64,000 bases of DNA from Aquificota bacterium (GTDB lineage: Bacteria > Aquificota > Aquificia > Aquificales > Aquificaceae). This document shows positions 7,455 to 16,214 of the stretch, piece by piece. The stretch's first letter is position 1. Every line of letters starts with the position of its first letter. Where the stretch lies: positions 124,001 to 188,000 of the forward strand of contig JAADEH010000012.1 in assembly GCA_013153495.1 (NCBI GenBank), read 5' to 3'. The position numbers were made by a program, and so were the translations under genes. The notes below the pieces were generated by a model, which was given only the letters and a program-made list of their open reading frames with translations, ran no database searches and was not told the origin of the DNA.

Positions 7455-8285
7455 TCAAGTTTTAACTTCACTATGTCTTTTTCTCGCCTCCTGAACCCAT
7501 TCTAAGAATAGAGCGAGAAAGATTCCAAGGAACAGAGAAGAAACTAATGAAACCGCAACGATAAGTTTCTCCTTAGGTTTAGAGTGAGTGGTGGGCTTGT
7601 CAGGGGAAACTATAACCTCAAAAGGTTTTAGTGTGGAGAGAACTATATCTACCTCGGCGAGCTGTTGTGATATGGTAGCTATAGTTTCGTTCAATCTAAC
7701 TATTTCCGCTATAGCTGTAGGGTCTCCTTTATCCGCTTTGTCCTTTAGCTTTTCTTTATAGGAATTTAACTCGTCGAGTAATTTTATCAATGTAGATTTG
7801 CTTTCTAACAATTCCTTTTTCACAGCATGTAATTTTTCTTTAATTGTTGATGTTTGTTTAAGTTTTTGAATCAGTTCTTCGTATGCTTTAGGGACGGAAT
7901 CAGGTGAATAGGCTTCTATGGTTATGTTAACAACCGATGGGTCTTTTATCAAAGATTTCGACTTAATAGATACTATATATTTGGTTTCAAGTTTTACATA
8001 GGATACTAAATCCTCAATAGCGCTAGGCGAGATTATTAGCAATCGTTGATTTATATCTTTGCCTACTTCAATATTGTAGTTTGCAAGAGCTATAGGGTCG
8101 TAATTTATTCTTATAACTCCCGTTCCGCTGTATATTTTCGGTGCAGTTAGGATATATATAAACGAAACAATTAAGCCGAGAAATACAGTTCCAAATATTA
8201 CCTTCCACCTCTTCTTGAGCTTTAACCAGAGTTCATACAGGTCTATTTCATCTTCGTAAAATACATCTTCCCTTTGCTTTTCCAT
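7455..8285 (-). CDS. Wzz/chain-length determinant family protein
   Basis: The 276-residue protein has the Wzz layout. There is a short acidic cytoplasmic N-terminus, TM1 at about 34-53 (VIFGTVFLGLIVSFIYIL), a periplasmic region with a long coiled-coil stretch (about 150-220), and TM2 near the C-terminus (VSLVSSLFLGIFLALFLEWV) with a basic tail. Wzz proteins sit in the inner membrane and control length of O-antigen or exopolysaccharide. It is separated from the polysaccharide genes at the left edge by the comM block and stands alone, back-to-back with ubiD (25 bases between starts). No kinase domain is fused. Confidence 0.85.
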   Translation of the reverse strand: MEKQREDVFYEDEIDLYELWLKLKKRWKVIFGTVFLGLIVSFIYILTAPKIYSGTGVIRINYDPIALANYNIEVGKDINQRLLIISPSAIEDLVSYVKLETKYIVSIKSKSLIKDPSVVNITIEAYSPDSVPKAYEELIQKLKQTSTIKEKLHAVKKELLESKSTLIKLLDELNSYKEKLKDKADKGDPTAIAEIVRLNETIATISQQLAEVDIVLSTLKPFEVIVSPDKPTTHSKPKEKLIVAVSLVSSLFLGIFLALFLEWVQEARKRHSEVKT

Positions 8286-8310
8286 AATAGGGAAATTTTA
8301 TAATAAACAC

Positions 8311-9765
8311 ATGCCCTTCAGAAATCTCAGAGAGTTTGTTAGAGAGCTTGAAAAGAGAGGGGAGCTTGTTCGCATTAAAGAGAAGCTTTCCCCTATCCTT
8401 GAGATAACGGAGGTGATAGACAGGGTCTCCAAGATGCCCGGAGGCGGAAAGGCTCTACTGTTTGAGAACGTGGAGGGATACGATATACCCATAGTTGCGA
8501 ACTTATACGGTTCGGAGAGGAGGATAAAGCTCGCTCTCGGATACGAAAACCTTGAGGACATAGGTTGGAAGTTATACAGGATACTCAGACCGGAGGTTCC
8601 CAAAACCTTTCTGGATAAGTTAAAGCGACTGCCGGAGCTTAAGAAGTTAAATGACGCAATACCCAAGGTGGTCAAAAAGGCTCCCGTGCAGGAGGTGGTG
8701 GACAAAGACCCGGACCTTTTGAGTCTTCCTATACCCAAGTGCTGGCCCCTTGACGGGGGAAGATACATAACCTTCGGTCAAGTTATAACAAATGACCCCG
8801 AGAGCGGAGTGAGGAATGTAGGGCTTTACAGACTTCAGGTGCTGGACAACAAACGCTTAGCGGTTCACTGGCAGATACACAAGGACGGAAGTCATCACTT
8901 CTGGAAGGCTAAGAGACTCGGTAAGAAGATAGAGGTGGCCGTGGCTTTAGGAGGTGAGTCTCCTCTGCCTTACGTGGCGAGCGCACCCCTACCCCCGGAG
9001 GTGGACGAATATCTCTTTGCAGGGATAATAATGGAAAGACCCGTTGAGCTGGTAAAGGGTATAACCGTTGACGTAGAGTATCCTGCCAATGCGGAGATAG
9101 TGATAGAGGGGTATGTGGACCCGACGGAGGAGTTGGTGGACGAGGGACCCTTCGGGGACCACACGGGATACTACACACCCGTTGATAAATATCCCCAGAT
9201 GCACGTAACTGCCATAGTTCGAAGAAAGAACCCTATATTTTTGCACACTATTGTGGGAAGACCTCCCCAGGAGGACAAGTATCTGGGCTGGGCTACCGAG
9301 AGGATATTTTTACCACTTATAAAGTTTAACCTTCCGGAGGTAGTTGATTATCACCTACCCGCCGAAGGCGGGTTTCATAACTTCTGCTTTGTATCCATAA
9401 AGAAGCGCTATCCGGGGCATGCCTATAAGGTAGCCTACGCTCTGCTGGGGCTGGGGTTGATGTCTTTGGAAAAGCACATAGTTGTTTTTGACGACTGGAT
9501 AAATGTTCAGGACATAGGTGAGGTCATATGGGCTTGGGGGAACAACGTGGACCCGTCAAGAGACGTTCAGATACTCAAGGGTCCCATAGACGTTCTGGAC
9601 CACGCTACCAACGAGGTGGGTTTTGGCGGGAAGATGGTTATAGATGCAACGACCAAGTGGAAGGAGGAGGGCTACACGAGAGAGTGGCCCCCCGTGATAG
9701 AGATGTCCCCGGAGGTGAAGAGGAAGATAGACGAGATATGGGACAGGTTGGGGATTAATATATAA
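8311..9765 (+). CDS. UbiD family decarboxylase
   Basis: The 484-residue protein matches the UbiD decarboxylase family, which uses prenylated FMN. It starts MPFRNLREFVRELEKRGELV, has the central GRYITFGQVIT and NVGLYRLQV strands, and the conserved EGPFGDHTGYY loop near residue 275 that carries catalytic acidic residues. In Aquificae a UbiD homologue is expected to act in menaquinone synthesis by removing a carboxyl group from a late naphthoate intermediate; MqnE of the futalosine route is at 51397. The ATG at 8311 leaves only 25 bases to the divergent Wzz start. No UbiX prenyltransferase is in the window. Confidence 0.88.
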   Translation: MPFRNLREFVRELEKRGELVRIKEKLSPILEITEVIDRVSKMPGGGKALLFENVEGYDIPIVANLYGSERRIKLALGYENLEDIGWKLYRILRPEVPKTFLDKLKRLPELKKLNDAIPKVVKKAPVQEVVDKDPDLLSLPIPKCWPLDGGRYITFGQVITNDPESGVRNVGLYRLQVLDNKRLAVHWQIHKDGSHHFWKAKRLGKKIEVAVALGGESPLPYVASAPLPPEVDEYLFAGIIMERPVELVKGITVDVEYPANAEIVIEGYVDPTEELVDEGPFGDHTGYYTPVDKYPQMHVTAIVRRKNPIFLHTIVGRPPQEDKYLGWATERIFLPLIKFNLPEVVDYHLPAEGGFHNFCFVSIKKRYPGHAYKVAYALLGLGLMSLEKHIVVFDDWINVQDIGEVIWAWGNNVDPSRDVQILKGPIDVLDHATNEVGFGGKMVIDATTKWKEEGYTREWPPVIEMSPEVKRKIDEIWDRLGINI

Positions 9766-9768
9766 GAT

Positions 9769-10005
9769 ATGAGCGATTGGCAATTGGTGATAACAATTCT
9801 CGCAGGGATGGGAGGATTACTCGCTCTCACCGCAAGCCTTATAAACAAGCGTATCGATGCTGTGGATAAGAGAATAGATGACCTGAGCAGGCGGATAGAG
9901 AGTTTGGACAGAAGAATGGACAGGATTGAGCACAAGATAGAGAGACTGGAAGATTTAATCTTAAAACTTCTCGGGGAGCCTTCCCACAGGGGAGAGAAAC
10001 CTTAA
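9769..10005 (+). CDS. small membrane-anchored coiled-coil protein
   Basis: This 78-residue protein has one N-terminal hydrophobic segment (residues 5-24, LVITILAGMGGLLALTASLI). A charged heptad-rich helix follows (residues about 28-70) with repeated RIDxxxKRIDxLxRRIExL units, so a parallel coiled coil is likely. No family is recognised; similar short proteins with this layout are common next to phage holins and in thermophile genomes. It begins 3 bases after the ubiD stop and its last four bases overlap the end of convergent rtcB. Probably co-transcribed with ubiD. Confidence 0.6.
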   Translation: MSDWQLVITILAGMGGLLALTASLINKRIDAVDKRIDDLSRRIESLDRRMDRIEHKIERLEDLILKLLGEPSHRGEKP

Positions 10006-11444
10006 CCCTTCAGCGTTCCGAGGGGTTTTAATCTTGCAACCACCTTGGCTATGCCAAGGTCATTTATAACCCTAACCACTTCTGAAACGTCTTTGTAAGC
10101 TTGGGGTATCTCTTCCATTATGGTTCCCTTTCCTCTGGCGACAACCGTAAGACCCGCTATGACCTTCTCAAGACCTTGCTCTTTTACGAACTTCTTTGCC
10201 TTCCTGCGGGACATTACCCTGCCCGCACCGTGGCAGGCGGTTCCGAAGCTCTTGTTCATGGACTCGGGCTGTCCCACGAGCAGGTAGGAAGCTCTCCCCA
10301 TGTCTCCGGGTATTATGACAGGCTGACCTATGTCCCTGTAAGCGGGCGGGACTTCGGGGTTGTGGGGAGGGAAGGCTCTCGTGGCTCCTTTGCGGTGAAC
10401 TACGACCTTTTTCTTTTTGTTGCCTACTCTGTGTTCCTCTACCTTGGCTATGTTGTGGGCGTGGTCGTAAATCAGTCGGTATCCGAATTCCTCCCAGGAT
10501 ATTCCGAGGAATTTACGAACGGTGCTTGCGGTTTTAAAGCCGAGTATCTGCCTGTTGGCAAAGGCGTAGTTAGCGGAAGCGCACATTGCCTTGAAGTAGT
10601 CCTGTCCTTCGTTGGACATAAAGGGCATGCAGGCGAGCTGAGGGTCGGGAAGTTCTATCCCGTATTTGGGGAGGACTTTGACAGCCACCTTAAGGTAATC
10701 GGTGCACACCTGATGACCGAAGCCCCTTGAACCCGAGTGAACCATTATTGTTACCTGTCCTTCGTTAAGTCCGAGAGCCTGAGCGGACTCTTCGTCGTAT
10801 ATTTCCTCAACCATCTGAACCTCTACGAAGTGATTTCCCGAGCCTACCGTTCCAAGCTCGTCCGAACCTCTCTCGTAGGCTTCCGCAGATGCCTTGCCCG
10901 GGTCCGCATCGGGAAGGGCACCAAAGCTTTCTATGTGCTCTAAGTCTTCCTCAAACCCGTATCCGTGCTCGACAGCCCAGCGGGCACCTTTTACGAGAAC
11001 CTCCTCCATCTTTGAGCGGGAGAGCTTTATGTCCCCGGTAGAACCCACACCCGCGGGAACATTTTTAAGTATCTCTCCCATGAGTTCCTTTATCTTTGGA
11101 GCTATATCCTTGGCACTTAGGTTAGTTGCGATAAGCCTGACGCCACAGTTTATGTCATACCCGACCGAGCCGGGGCTTATTATTCCCGTTTCCACGTCCG
11201 TTGCCATAACTCCGCCCACGGGGAAGCCGTATCCCACATGAACGTCTGGCATAACGTATATAGCCTTCTGGACCCCTCTTAGGGTTGCAGCATTCGCAGC
11301 CTGCTTTATGGCATCCTCCTCGAGGAGTTCAAAGAGGGCATCGCTCAGATACAGGATTACGGGAACCTTCTGACCCTCCACCGTGTTTTTGGGAAGCTCC
11401 CAGATATGTTCACCCCTGCGTATTAGCTGTTCTTTGAGTCCCAC
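10002..11444 (-). CDS. rtcB: RtcB RNA-splicing ligase
   Basis: At 480 residues this has the expected RtcB length and all signature sites: GYDINCGVRL with the metal-binding Cys, GSGNHFVEVQ, MVHSGSRGFGHQ, HNIAKVE, and the CHGAGRVMSRRKA segment holding the His that is guanylylated. RtcB joins 2',3'-cyclic phosphate (or 3'-phosphate) RNA ends to 5'-OH ends using GTP and Mn2+, in tRNA splicing or RNA repair. The start is GTG at 11444 with GGAGGT seven bases upstream. No archease gene lies beside it. Convergent with the coiled-coil gene, divergent from the DUF4143 ATPase. Confidence 0.96.
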   Translation of the reverse strand: MGLKEQLIRRGEHIWELPKNTVEGQKVPVILYLSDALFELLEEDAIKQAANAATLRGVQKAIYVMPDVHVGYGFPVGGVMATDVETGIISPGSVGYDINCGVRLIATNLSAKDIAPKIKELMGEILKNVPAGVGSTGDIKLSRSKMEEVLVKGARWAVEHGYGFEEDLEHIESFGALPDADPGKASAEAYERGSDELGTVGSGNHFVEVQMVEEIYDEESAQALGLNEGQVTIMVHSGSRGFGHQVCTDYLKVAVKVLPKYGIELPDPQLACMPFMSNEGQDYFKAMCASANYAFANRQILGFKTASTVRKFLGISWEEFGYRLIYDHAHNIAKVEEHRVGNKKKKVVVHRKGATRAFPPHNPEVPPAYRDIGQPVIIPGDMGRASYLLVGQPESMNKSFGTACHGAGRVMSRRKAKKFVKEQGLEKVIAGLTVVARGKGTIMEEIPQAYKDVSEVVRVINDLGIAKVVARLKPLGTLKG

Positions 11445-11483
11445 CTCTGCCCACCTCCATTAAGTTAAATATACGAAAAAGTA

Positions 11484-11511
11484 TTGCGGTTATTTTTGTA
11501 TTATATATACT
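11484..11511 (+). promoter_or_regulatory. putative sigma-70 promoter of the DUF4143 ATPase
   Basis: TTGCGG (11484-11489) and TATACT (11506-11511) are spaced by 16 bases, ending 17 bases before the ATG at 11529. The surrounding 80-base gap between rtcB and the ATPase is very AT-rich. Because the leader would be short, the ATPase start could instead be leaderless. Confidence 0.4.
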
Positions 11512-11528
11512 ATTTTATGTTAATAGTG

Positions 11529-12740
11529 ATGCAAAAATTCCCGAGACTTATAAGGGGATTGGTGGAGGAAGCTCTCAGAATATTCCCATCCGTTATGATC
11601 GTAGGGGCGAGGCAGGTTGGAAAAACAACCCTATGTTTGGACATCATGGAAAACTACATAACCTTTGACGATATATCCACCCTAAATTCCGCTATGGAGG
11701 ACCCGGAAGGGTTTGTGGAAAGCATAGATAAACCTTCGGTTATAGACGAGGTCCAAAGGGTTCCGGAGGTTCTCATTAGTATAAAGAAATTCATAGACAC
11801 TCACAAAGCACCCGGAACTTTTTTAATAACAGGTTCCGCAAACATTCCCCTTATGAAGCACATATTCGAGACCTTGTCGGGCAGGGTTGCTGTCTTGGAG
11901 ATGTTACCTCTCAGCATGAAAGAGATATACGGTAAAAGGGAGAATGTCTTGGACCTGCTTTTTGAGGGTAAATTCTTGGACTATCAATACGAACCGATAG
12001 ACACCGAAACCGTCCTGAGCCACGTGCTGAGGGGAGGGTTCCCGCAGGTTCAGGATATGCCCGACAACCTCAGAAGGTTGTGGTTCAGTTCCTACACATC
12101 AACCTATGTAGATAGAGACGTTATGGATATACAGGAACTTAGGGCGCTGGACAAGTTCCACAGGGTTTATCTGTTGCTGTCCGCTCGTGTAGGGTCCTTG
12201 CTAAACAAGTCCTCAATTGCAAGAGATGGCGGGGTTAACTTGAGAACCGTTGAAAACTACATAGAGCTTTTAAAGCTGGTGTTTCAGGTCTATCTTCTGA
12301 GTCCATACCATACGAATGTGAGTAAAAGGGTTATAAAGCAACCGAAGGTTTACTTGTGTGATACGGGTCTGTTGTGCCATCTGCTCGGAATACACAGCTT
12401 GGAGGAACTCAAGAAGCATCCTATGAACGGACCTATCTTCGAGAACTTCGTGTTTTTAGAGTTTTTGAAGGGTTTGAAGTATTCTCCCCAGGGAGGGGAG
12501 TTATCCTTTTACAGGACAACCGACGGGACGGAAATAGACTTTATAGTTCGTAGGGGAGATGTGGGTTTGGCTATTGAGATAAAACTATCTAAGACGGTTA
12601 AGGGAAGGGACTTTAGGGCTATAAAGGGACTTATGGAAAGGGATAAGAGCATAGCCTACGGAATAGTGCTATACACGGGAGAGAAGTTACTGCCTTTTGG
12701 CGAGCGTCTCTTTGCTGTCCCAGTGAGCATATTTTTTTAA
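11529..12740 (+). CDS. AAA+ ATPase with DUF4143 C-terminal domain
   Basis: From the ATG at 11529 the protein has 403 residues. It shows Walker A GARQVGKTTL near residue 28, Walker B VIDEVQRVPE near 75, a sensor strand LITGSAN, and a C-terminal DUF4143 domain with a PD-(D/E)XK-like core (GTEIDFIVRRG...AIEIKLSK). This belongs to the widespread predicted ATPase family of archaea and bacteria, of unsettled function. An upstream in-frame TTG at 11484 exists but the extra 15 codons are low-complexity and overlap the promoter. The end overlaps convergent gltP-like by 4 bases. Confidence 0.85.
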   Translation: MQKFPRLIRGLVEEALRIFPSVMIVGARQVGKTTLCLDIMENYITFDDISTLNSAMEDPEGFVESIDKPSVIDEVQRVPEVLISIKKFIDTHKAPGTFLITGSANIPLMKHIFETLSGRVAVLEMLPLSMKEIYGKRENVLDLLFEGKFLDYQYEPIDTETVLSHVLRGGFPQVQDMPDNLRRLWFSSYTSTYVDRDVMDIQELRALDKFHRVYLLLSARVGSLLNKSSIARDGGVNLRTVENYIELLKLVFQVYLLSPYHTNVSKRVIKQPKVYLCDTGLLCHLLGIHSLEELKKHPMNGPIFENFVFLEFLKGLKYSPQGGELSFYRTTDGTEIDFIVRRGDVGLAIEIKLSKTVKGRDFRAIKGLMERDKSIAYGIVLYTGEKLLPFGERLFAVPVSIFF

Positions 12741-13927
12741 CGCACGAACCTGTCTATTATCTTCGCACCGTTGAGGTCTCCCCATACGTTCGTGGCTGTT
12801 CTGAGCATGTCCAAAAATCTGTCAACCGCTATTATCAGACCTATACCTTCCAAAGGAATTCCCACGGAGCTTAGGACGAGGGTTAGCATCACGAGTCCCG
12901 CTCCCGGTATTGCGGCAGCACCTATGGAAGCGAGGGTTGCGGTGGTAAAGATTATGAAGAGCTGGGAAATGCTCAGCTCCACTCCGTAAACGTTGGCTAT
13001 AAAGACCGCAGCGACGCTCTCGTATAGTGCCGTTCCGTCCATGTTTATGGTAGCTCCGAGGGGCAGAACGAAGCCTGCGGTCTCCTTACGGACCTTTCCT
13101 TTCTCTTCCGCAACCTGCATGGATACGGGCAAAGTTGCAGCGCTTGAGGCTGTAGAAAAAGCCAAGAGGGGAGCTTCTCTTACCTGAAGGAAGTATCTGT
13201 AGGGGTTATACCTGCCGAGCAGGAATGCCAGAAGGGGAAGGGTTACGAAGGCGTGTATGAGGAGTCCGAGTATAACGGTGAGGGCATACTTCCAGAGGGA
13301 GAAAAAGACCTCTATTCCCATGTCCGCTACGAGGAAGCCTACGAGGGCAAACACGCCGACAGGCGTCAGTTTAACTATCCATTTCGTAAGGTTTATAAGT
13401 CCGTCGTTGAGTCCGTCAAAGAGGTTGAAGACGTGTTTCATCTTCTCCTTGGGTATGGCGAGGGTAGCAAGACCGAAGAGAACCGCAAAGAAGATTATTT
13501 GGAGAACTTTACCTTCTGCAAAGCTCTGAACCGGGTTGGTGGGAATTATGTTCCAGATGACGTCCTCGAAGGTAAGCTCTTTGACCTTGACCGCTTCCGT
13601 TGCCTGGTGGACTATCTCGTTACCCTTTCCGGGCTGTATTAGAACGACGAGGATTAGTCCCACAAGGACCGCTAAAGCGGTGGTGGTGAAGTAGTAGGCT
13701 ATTGTTTTGAGTCCCATGTCCCTGAACTTTGCCACATCCCCGAGACCGAGCATAGCTATGAAGACGGAGGTAAAGACGAGGGGCACTATTATCATCTTGA
13801 GAAGGGCTAAGAATATGTCCCCTAAGAGTTTGAGCTTGAGCATACCTTCAGGAAGGTAAAGCCCCGCAAAGACTCCGAGGAATATGGATATTAAGGTCAG
13901 GTTCTCTATCGAGAGTAGTCTTCTCAT
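12737..13927 (-). CDS. dicarboxylate/amino acid:cation symporter (DAACS family)
   Basis: The 396-residue polytopic protein carries the family signatures: the serine-rich STASSAATLPVSM hairpin, GATINMDGTALYE with the NMDGT substrate/cation site, and a C-terminal AVDRFLDMLRTATNVWGD helix. These are the hallmarks of GltP/GltT/DctA transporters, which import glutamate, aspartate or C4-dicarboxylates with Na+ or H+. The fold is trimeric with eight TM helices and two re-entrant loops. Specificity between glutamate and dicarboxylate cannot be settled by eye. Start ATG at 13927 is 28 bases from the divergent phosphatidyltransferase. Confidence 0.92.
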   Translation of the reverse strand: MRRLLSIENLTLISIFLGVFAGLYLPEGMLKLKLLGDIFLALLKMIIVPLVFTSVFIAMLGLGDVAKFRDMGLKTIAYYFTTTALAVLVGLILVVLIQPGKGNEIVHQATEAVKVKELTFEDVIWNIIPTNPVQSFAEGKVLQIIFFAVLFGLATLAIPKEKMKHVFNLFDGLNDGLINLTKWIVKLTPVGVFALVGFLVADMGIEVFFSLWKYALTVILGLLIHAFVTLPLLAFLLGRYNPYRYFLQVREAPLLAFSTASSAATLPVSMQVAEEKGKVRKETAGFVLPLGATINMDGTALYESVAAVFIANVYGVELSISQLFIIFTTATLASIGAAAIPGAGLVMLTLVLSSVGIPLEGIGLIIAVDRFLDMLRTATNVWGDLNGAKIIDRFVR

Positions 13928-13955
13928 GGTCTTATTAGCATATACTATTTGGGGG

Positions 13956-14549
13956 ATGAGTTTCGTAAGCAGGGAGCTGAAACCTTACTTTGAGAGGGGA
14001 CTTACTCCCGTAGTGGAGTTTCTGGCAAGCAAGGGCGTTCATCCGAACCTGATAACCCTTACGGGTTTCCTTTTGATAGCTTTAGGGTCTCTTGCACTTC
14101 TGTATGGAATGAAGGCGCTGGCACTCTTTCTGCTGGGAGTGGGTGCTTTGCTCGACGCTATGGACGGGGCGGTTGCACGTAGGCTCGGGCTGGAGTCCGA
14201 GCTGGGAGCTTTTCTGGACTCGACGGTGGACCGCTTTTCGGACGCTCTTCCCTTTCTTTCTCTTGCGGTGGTTTACGGTAGAGATGGAAACCCGGAGGGC
14301 GTCGCTCTTGCGGTTCTGTCCCTGATAGGTTCCTACGGGGTGAGCTACACGAGGGCGAGGGCTGAGGCTCTGGGGGTCTATGGTATAGGTGGCTTCTTTG
14401 AGAGAACCGAGAGGTGGGTCGTTCTCCTCTTGGGAATAGCCTTGGACTTGATACCGTTAGCTTTGGTCGTTATTGCTGTCGGTGGGATACTTACGACCAT
14501 TCAGAGGGTTTACGAGGTAAAAAAAGCTCTTGAGAGGAGATTTCCATGA
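13956..14549 (+). CDS. CDP-alcohol phosphatidyltransferase
   Basis: From ATG 13956 (behind a GGGGG ribosome site) the protein has 197 residues and several TM helices. It contains DAMDGAVARRLGLE...GAFLDSTVDRFSD, the full D-x2-DG-x2-AR-x8-G-x3-D-x3-D active-site motif of the family. Members join a CDP-activated lipid to an alcohol (glycerol-phosphate, inositol-phosphate, serine) in the membrane. The acceptor here is not clear; the sequence looks closer to PgsA/inositol-phosphate types than to Pss. It overlaps ybaB by 4 bases, forming an operon with ybaB and recR. A longer in-frame start would run through the divergent symporter promoter and is unlikely. Confidence 0.85.
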   Translation: MSFVSRELKPYFERGLTPVVEFLASKGVHPNLITLTGFLLIALGSLALLYGMKALALFLLGVGALLDAMDGAVARRLGLESELGAFLDSTVDRFSDALPFLSLAVVYGRDGNPEGVALAVLSLIGSYGVSYTRARAEALGVYGIGGFFERTERWVVLLLGIALDLIPLALVVIAVGGILTTIQRVYEVKKALERRFP

Positions 14550-14851
14550 ATATCTACGACATGGTCAAACAGCTGAAGAGTCTTCAGCAGGGATTTGAAG
14601 AGGCTAAGGAGAGCCTGCGACACAAGAAGGAGATAATTGAAAGAGACGGGGTAGAGATAGTCTTCAACGGGCTGGGTGAGATAGTGGATATAGAGGTCAA
14701 GGACGAAGAGCTTAAGGGAGATTGGAACAAGCTCAAACCTGTTCTGATAAGCCTTATAAATCAGGCGCAGGACATATCGAGGGACATGGCTAAGGAGGAG
14801 TTCAACCGCAGGTTCGGGGGACTTTTGGGAGGTTTAGGGCTTGGGTTATGA
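14546..14851 (+). CDS. YbaB/EbfC family nucleoid-associated protein
   Basis: The 101-residue protein begins MNIYDMVKQLKSLQQGFEEA, a helix typical of YbaB, then has two strands (VEIVFNGLGEIVDIEV) and a long C-terminal helix ending in a glycine-rich tail GGLLGGLGLGL. YbaB proteins are dimeric DNA-binding proteins and are almost always encoded directly before recR, as here (11-base overlap). Its role may be local DNA shaping during repair. The start ATG at 14546 overlaps the phosphatidyltransferase stop. Confidence 0.88.
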   Translation: MNIYDMVKQLKSLQQGFEEAKESLRHKKEIIERDGVEIVFNGLGEIVDIEVKDEELKGDWNKLKPVLISLINQAQDISRDMAKEEFNRRFGGLLGGLGLGL

Positions 14852-15449
14852 GGAGGTTCTTCCCAAGCCTATCAAGGAAGCTTTGGAAAAGATAACTAAG
14901 ATACCTACCTACGGCGAGCGGGGAGCGAGCCGTCTTTTATATAACCTAATGAAGTTAGACCTCGAAGAGAGGCGGGCGGTTGTGGAGAGTTTGAGGGAGG
15001 CGGCGGAGAGCTTAAGACCCTGTAAGGAGTGCTTTCTCTTGACCGATGCGGATATTTGCTCGGTGTGTTCGGACCCCAAAAGGAGCAAGAGGTTTATCTG
15101 CGTGGTGGAGGAGTCCCAGGATGCTTACGCTATAGAGAGGCTGGAGAGGTATAAGGGGGTTTATCACGTTCTGGGGGGCAGGATAGCACCCTTGGAGGGT
15201 ATTTCTCCCCAGGACCTTACGGTGGACAGGTTGATGGAGAGGGTGGAGAAGAACAGAGTTAGGGAGGTCATAATAGCGACCAATCCCAATGCGGAGGGAG
15301 AAGCCACTGCCAACTACCTTATAAAGCTACTCAAAAGCAGGTTTGCCTCTTTGAAGGTTTCGAGGGTGTCCTACGGGCTTCAGTTCGGCTCTTTGCTTGA
15401 GTTTGCGGACGAGCTTTCCTTGGAAAAGTCCTTCGAGAACAGGAAGTAG
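14841..15449 (+). CDS. recR: recombination protein RecR
   Basis: The 202-residue protein has the normal RecR length and order. A helix-hairpin-helix-like N-terminus (LEKITKIPTYGERGASRLLY) is followed by the C4 zinc site CKECFLLTDADICSVC and a Toprim domain with VIIATNPNAEGEAT. RecR works with RecF/RecO in loading RecA at gaps. The likely start is a TTG at 14841 inside the end of ybaB; no closer ATG is in frame. Its last 70 bases overlap the convergent ChaN-like gene, one of the largest such overlaps in the window. Confidence 0.95.
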   Translation: MGYEEVLPKPIKEALEKITKIPTYGERGASRLLYNLMKLDLEERRAVVESLREAAESLRPCKECFLLTDADICSVCSDPKRSKRFICVVEESQDAYAIERLERYKGVYHVLGGRIAPLEGISPQDLTVDRLMERVEKNRVREVIIATNPNAEGEATANYLIKLLKSRFASLKVSRVSYGLQFGSLLEFADELSLEKSFENRK

Positions 15450-16189
15450 GCTACATCTTCTTCTATCCAGAGAACCGCTTGGGGTATCTCACCTATGAGG
15501 AAGTTGACCCTTTCGGGTATGCCGTATCCCCTTCGGACGTGTCCCGAACCCACTATGACCACGAGCTTGTGGTTCGGATAGGCGAGAGCTGTTTTTGCCA
15601 CCTTGTATGCCATACCCGTATCCCACAGGAGCTGAACCCGAAAGAAAGGCTCTTCGTGGGTTCCTTTGTGCTCTCCGAGGGCTTCTCGCAGGAACTCTTT
15701 GTGTTTGTCGTGGAAGGGTTTTACCTTGGGAGGTATGTATCTGCTTTTTAGGTTCTCAACTCCTTTTTCCCTCGCATGTTTTATCAGCTCGGAGGGGACG
15801 TTCAGGGCAAACAACTTTATGTAGTTTTCCTTGGCAAATCTCCACAGGGGGGCGTAGAGTTCCTTATCGAAGCGCCACCTTTTGTAATACTGGGTTCTCT
15901 TGAGCATCTCTTCTTCCTCTATCTCGCACTCCACATACTCGTCGAGGGCGTCCTGAAAGGGTTGCTGGAAGGCTTCCATTAGGAGGATAAGTTTGTGTCC
16001 CCTTCTGTGAAGTTCTTCAAGTATTCTGAGCTGGAGTTGGTGTATGTCTTTTCTATCGTGTGTCTCCCCGAGGTATATAACCCGAGCTTCTTCCATCCTG
16101 CTCAAAACCCTCTCGAAATCAACTCCTTCGTAAAAGTGAAACTCCTTTGCCAGCAGGGAAAAGGGCATGAGAAGGAGAATTAACCACAT
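15380..16189 (-). CDS. ChaN family (haem/iron-uptake related) secreted protein
   Basis: This 269-residue protein starts with a signal peptide (MWLILLLMPFSLLA). It shows the ChaN/DUF399 pattern: ARVIYLGETHDRKDIHQLQL near residues 34-53, LILLMEAFQQPFQDALDEY, and a C-terminal VVIVGSGHVRRGYGIP. ChaN-like proteins resemble the EreA/erythromycin esterase fold and bind haem in one studied case (Campylobacter). No lipobox Cys is visible, so it is probably soluble periplasmic. The tail SKESSSANSSKEPN is low-complexity and overlaps the recR end by 70 bases; it may be recently extended. Confidence 0.8.
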   Translation of the reverse strand: MWLILLLMPFSLLAKEFHFYEGVDFERVLSRMEEARVIYLGETHDRKDIHQLQLRILEELHRRGHKLILLMEAFQQPFQDALDEYVECEIEEEEMLKRTQYYKRWRFDKELYAPLWRFAKENYIKLFALNVPSELIKHAREKGVENLKSRYIPPKVKPFHDKHKEFLREALGEHKGTHEEPFFRVQLLWDTGMAYKVAKTALAYPNHKLVVIVGSGHVRRGYGIPERVNFLIGEIPQAVLWIEEDVAYFLFSKDFSKESSSANSSKEPN

Positions 16190-16214
16190 TTCCCGTTAGT
16201 ATATCCTAATAGAG

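Noticed and set aside
10101-10730. 209-codon plus-strand frame antisense to rtcB
   Set aside because: Shadow of RtcB, whose active-site motifs lie on the minus strand through the same bases; no ribosome site.
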